Under the pieces are notes generated by a model, which was given only the letters and a program-made list of their open reading frames with translations, did not search any database and was not told where the DNA came from. This document shows positions 5,034-5,318 of a DNA stretch of 5,318 nt, piece by piece. Position 1 is the stretch's first letter, and each line of letters starts with the position of its first letter. Source of the stretch: Atopobiaceae bacterium UBA7016 (lineage in GTDB: Bacteria; Actinomycetota; Coriobacteriia; Coriobacteriales; Atopobiaceae); assembly GCA_002449555.1 (NCBI GenBank), contig DJXA01000061.1:1-5318 (forward strand), in the 5' to 3' direction. The position numbers and the translations under genes were made by a program.

Positions 5034-5063
5034 GCCGTCCCGACCACTCGTTCCTCCCTGCGG

Positions 5064-5097
5064 ATGTTGACATTACGGGGGCGGTTTCGGTCAACAT
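5064..5097. promoter_or_regulatory. Inverted repeat ATGTTGAC-N18-GTCAACAT, candidate operator
   Basis: ATGTTGAC (5064-5071) and GTCAACAT (5090-5097) are perfect inverted repeats with centres 26 bp apart, about 2.5 helical turns. They lie about 70 bp before the flavodiiron gene and about 100 bp from the divergent gene. The left arm contains TTGACA (5067-5072), a perfect -35 hexamer, but no good -10 follows at 16-18 bp. A -10-like TATGCT is at 5117-5122. A regulator site controlling the flavodiiron gene is plausible. Confidence 0.4.
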
Positions 5098-5167
5098 TCG
5101 CAACCACGCAAAGCGGTATGCTTGAAGAGACCGAGAAACGCGGAAAACCGCAGAAAGGCAGGGCAAC

Positions 5168-5318
5168 ATGCAGATTGCTGACGGCATTATCTACGTTGGC
5201 GTGAACGACCACGAGCTGGACCTCTTCGAGGGCCAGTACATCGTTCCCAACGGCATGGCTTACAACTCGTACCTCATCATGGACGAGAAGATCGCCGTGA
5301 TGGACGGCGTGGACGGCA
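5168..5318 (+). CDS. FprA-type flavodiiron protein (A-type flavoprotein), 5' part only
   Basis: Only the first 50 codons are in the window. They read MQIADGIIYVGVNDHELDLF, then a segment containing GQYIVPNGMAYNSYLIMDEK and IAVMDGVDG. This is the characteristic N-terminus of flavodiiron proteins, before the metallo-beta-lactamase-like diiron domain; a flavodoxin domain would follow beyond the edge, with an expected total of about 400 residues. These cytoplasmic enzymes reduce O2 to water or NO to N2O using electrons from rubredoxin or similar carriers, protecting anaerobes. The diiron ligands lie beyond the window. The start at 5168 is preceded by AAAGG (5153-5157) and GCAGGG just upstream, a moderate ribosome site. 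An inverted repeat at 5064-5097 may control it. Confidence 0.9.
   Translation, partial: MQIADGIIYVGVNDHELDLFEGQYIVPNGMAYNSYLIMDEKIAVMDGVDG

Overview
The window is GC-rich bacterial DNA with strongly G/C-ending codons. The tRNA fragment, gene styles and the start of an FprA-type flavodiiron protein suit an anaerobic, high-GC, gut- or oral-type actinobacterium, possibly Coriobacteriia (Collinsella/Olsenella-like). That placement is an inference from style, not a database match.

Layout, left to right. (1) The last codons of a gene cut by the window edge (about 2-52). (2) A 129-bp element bounded by 26-bp imperfect inverted repeats (66-194). It abuts an apparently 5'-truncated CPBP-family membrane protease gene (248-790). 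(3) A 300-bp spacer with hairpins and a doubtful reverse-strand coding remnant. (4) An intact LysR-type regulator (1092-2024) ending in a very long hairpin terminator (2063-2112). (5) On the minus strand, a small Ala/Glu-rich coiled-coil protein with an internal duplication (2166-2558). Upstream of it lies a tyrosine recombinase gene (2646-3452) that keeps only the first catalytic Arg and has lost the rest of its active site. (6) The recombinase leader and attachment region (3453-3780). It holds nine GTCA motifs, eight of them in groups phased at 10-11 bp, then the 3' 45 nt of a tRNA-Pro(CGG) with CCA, followed by a canonical terminator. (7) An AT-rich 101-bp nested inverted repeat (3801-3901). 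(8) Two convergent genes of unknown function: a single-span membrane protein (4026-4511) and an Ala/Ser/Gln-rich small protein (4544-4960). (9) The first 50 codons of a flavodiiron protein gene (from 5168), preceded by an 8-bp inverted repeat that could be an operator.

The central story is the end of a decayed integrative element. The integrase faces away from a tRNA-Pro 3' fragment that keeps the tRNA's terminator, which is the arrangement expected at the distal junction of an element inserted in a tRNA gene. No full tRNA-Pro is present in the window. Either the element extends left beyond the window, making the LysR and CPBP genes possible cargo, or the left part was deleted. Two unrelated inverted-repeat elements nearby (66-194 and 3801-3901) suggest a locus that has been reworked repeatedly. 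I see no complete defence system, CRISPR array or biosynthetic cluster. The most unusual items are the phased GTCA array, the AT-rich nested palindrome and the inverted repeat that appears to have cut the CPBP gene.
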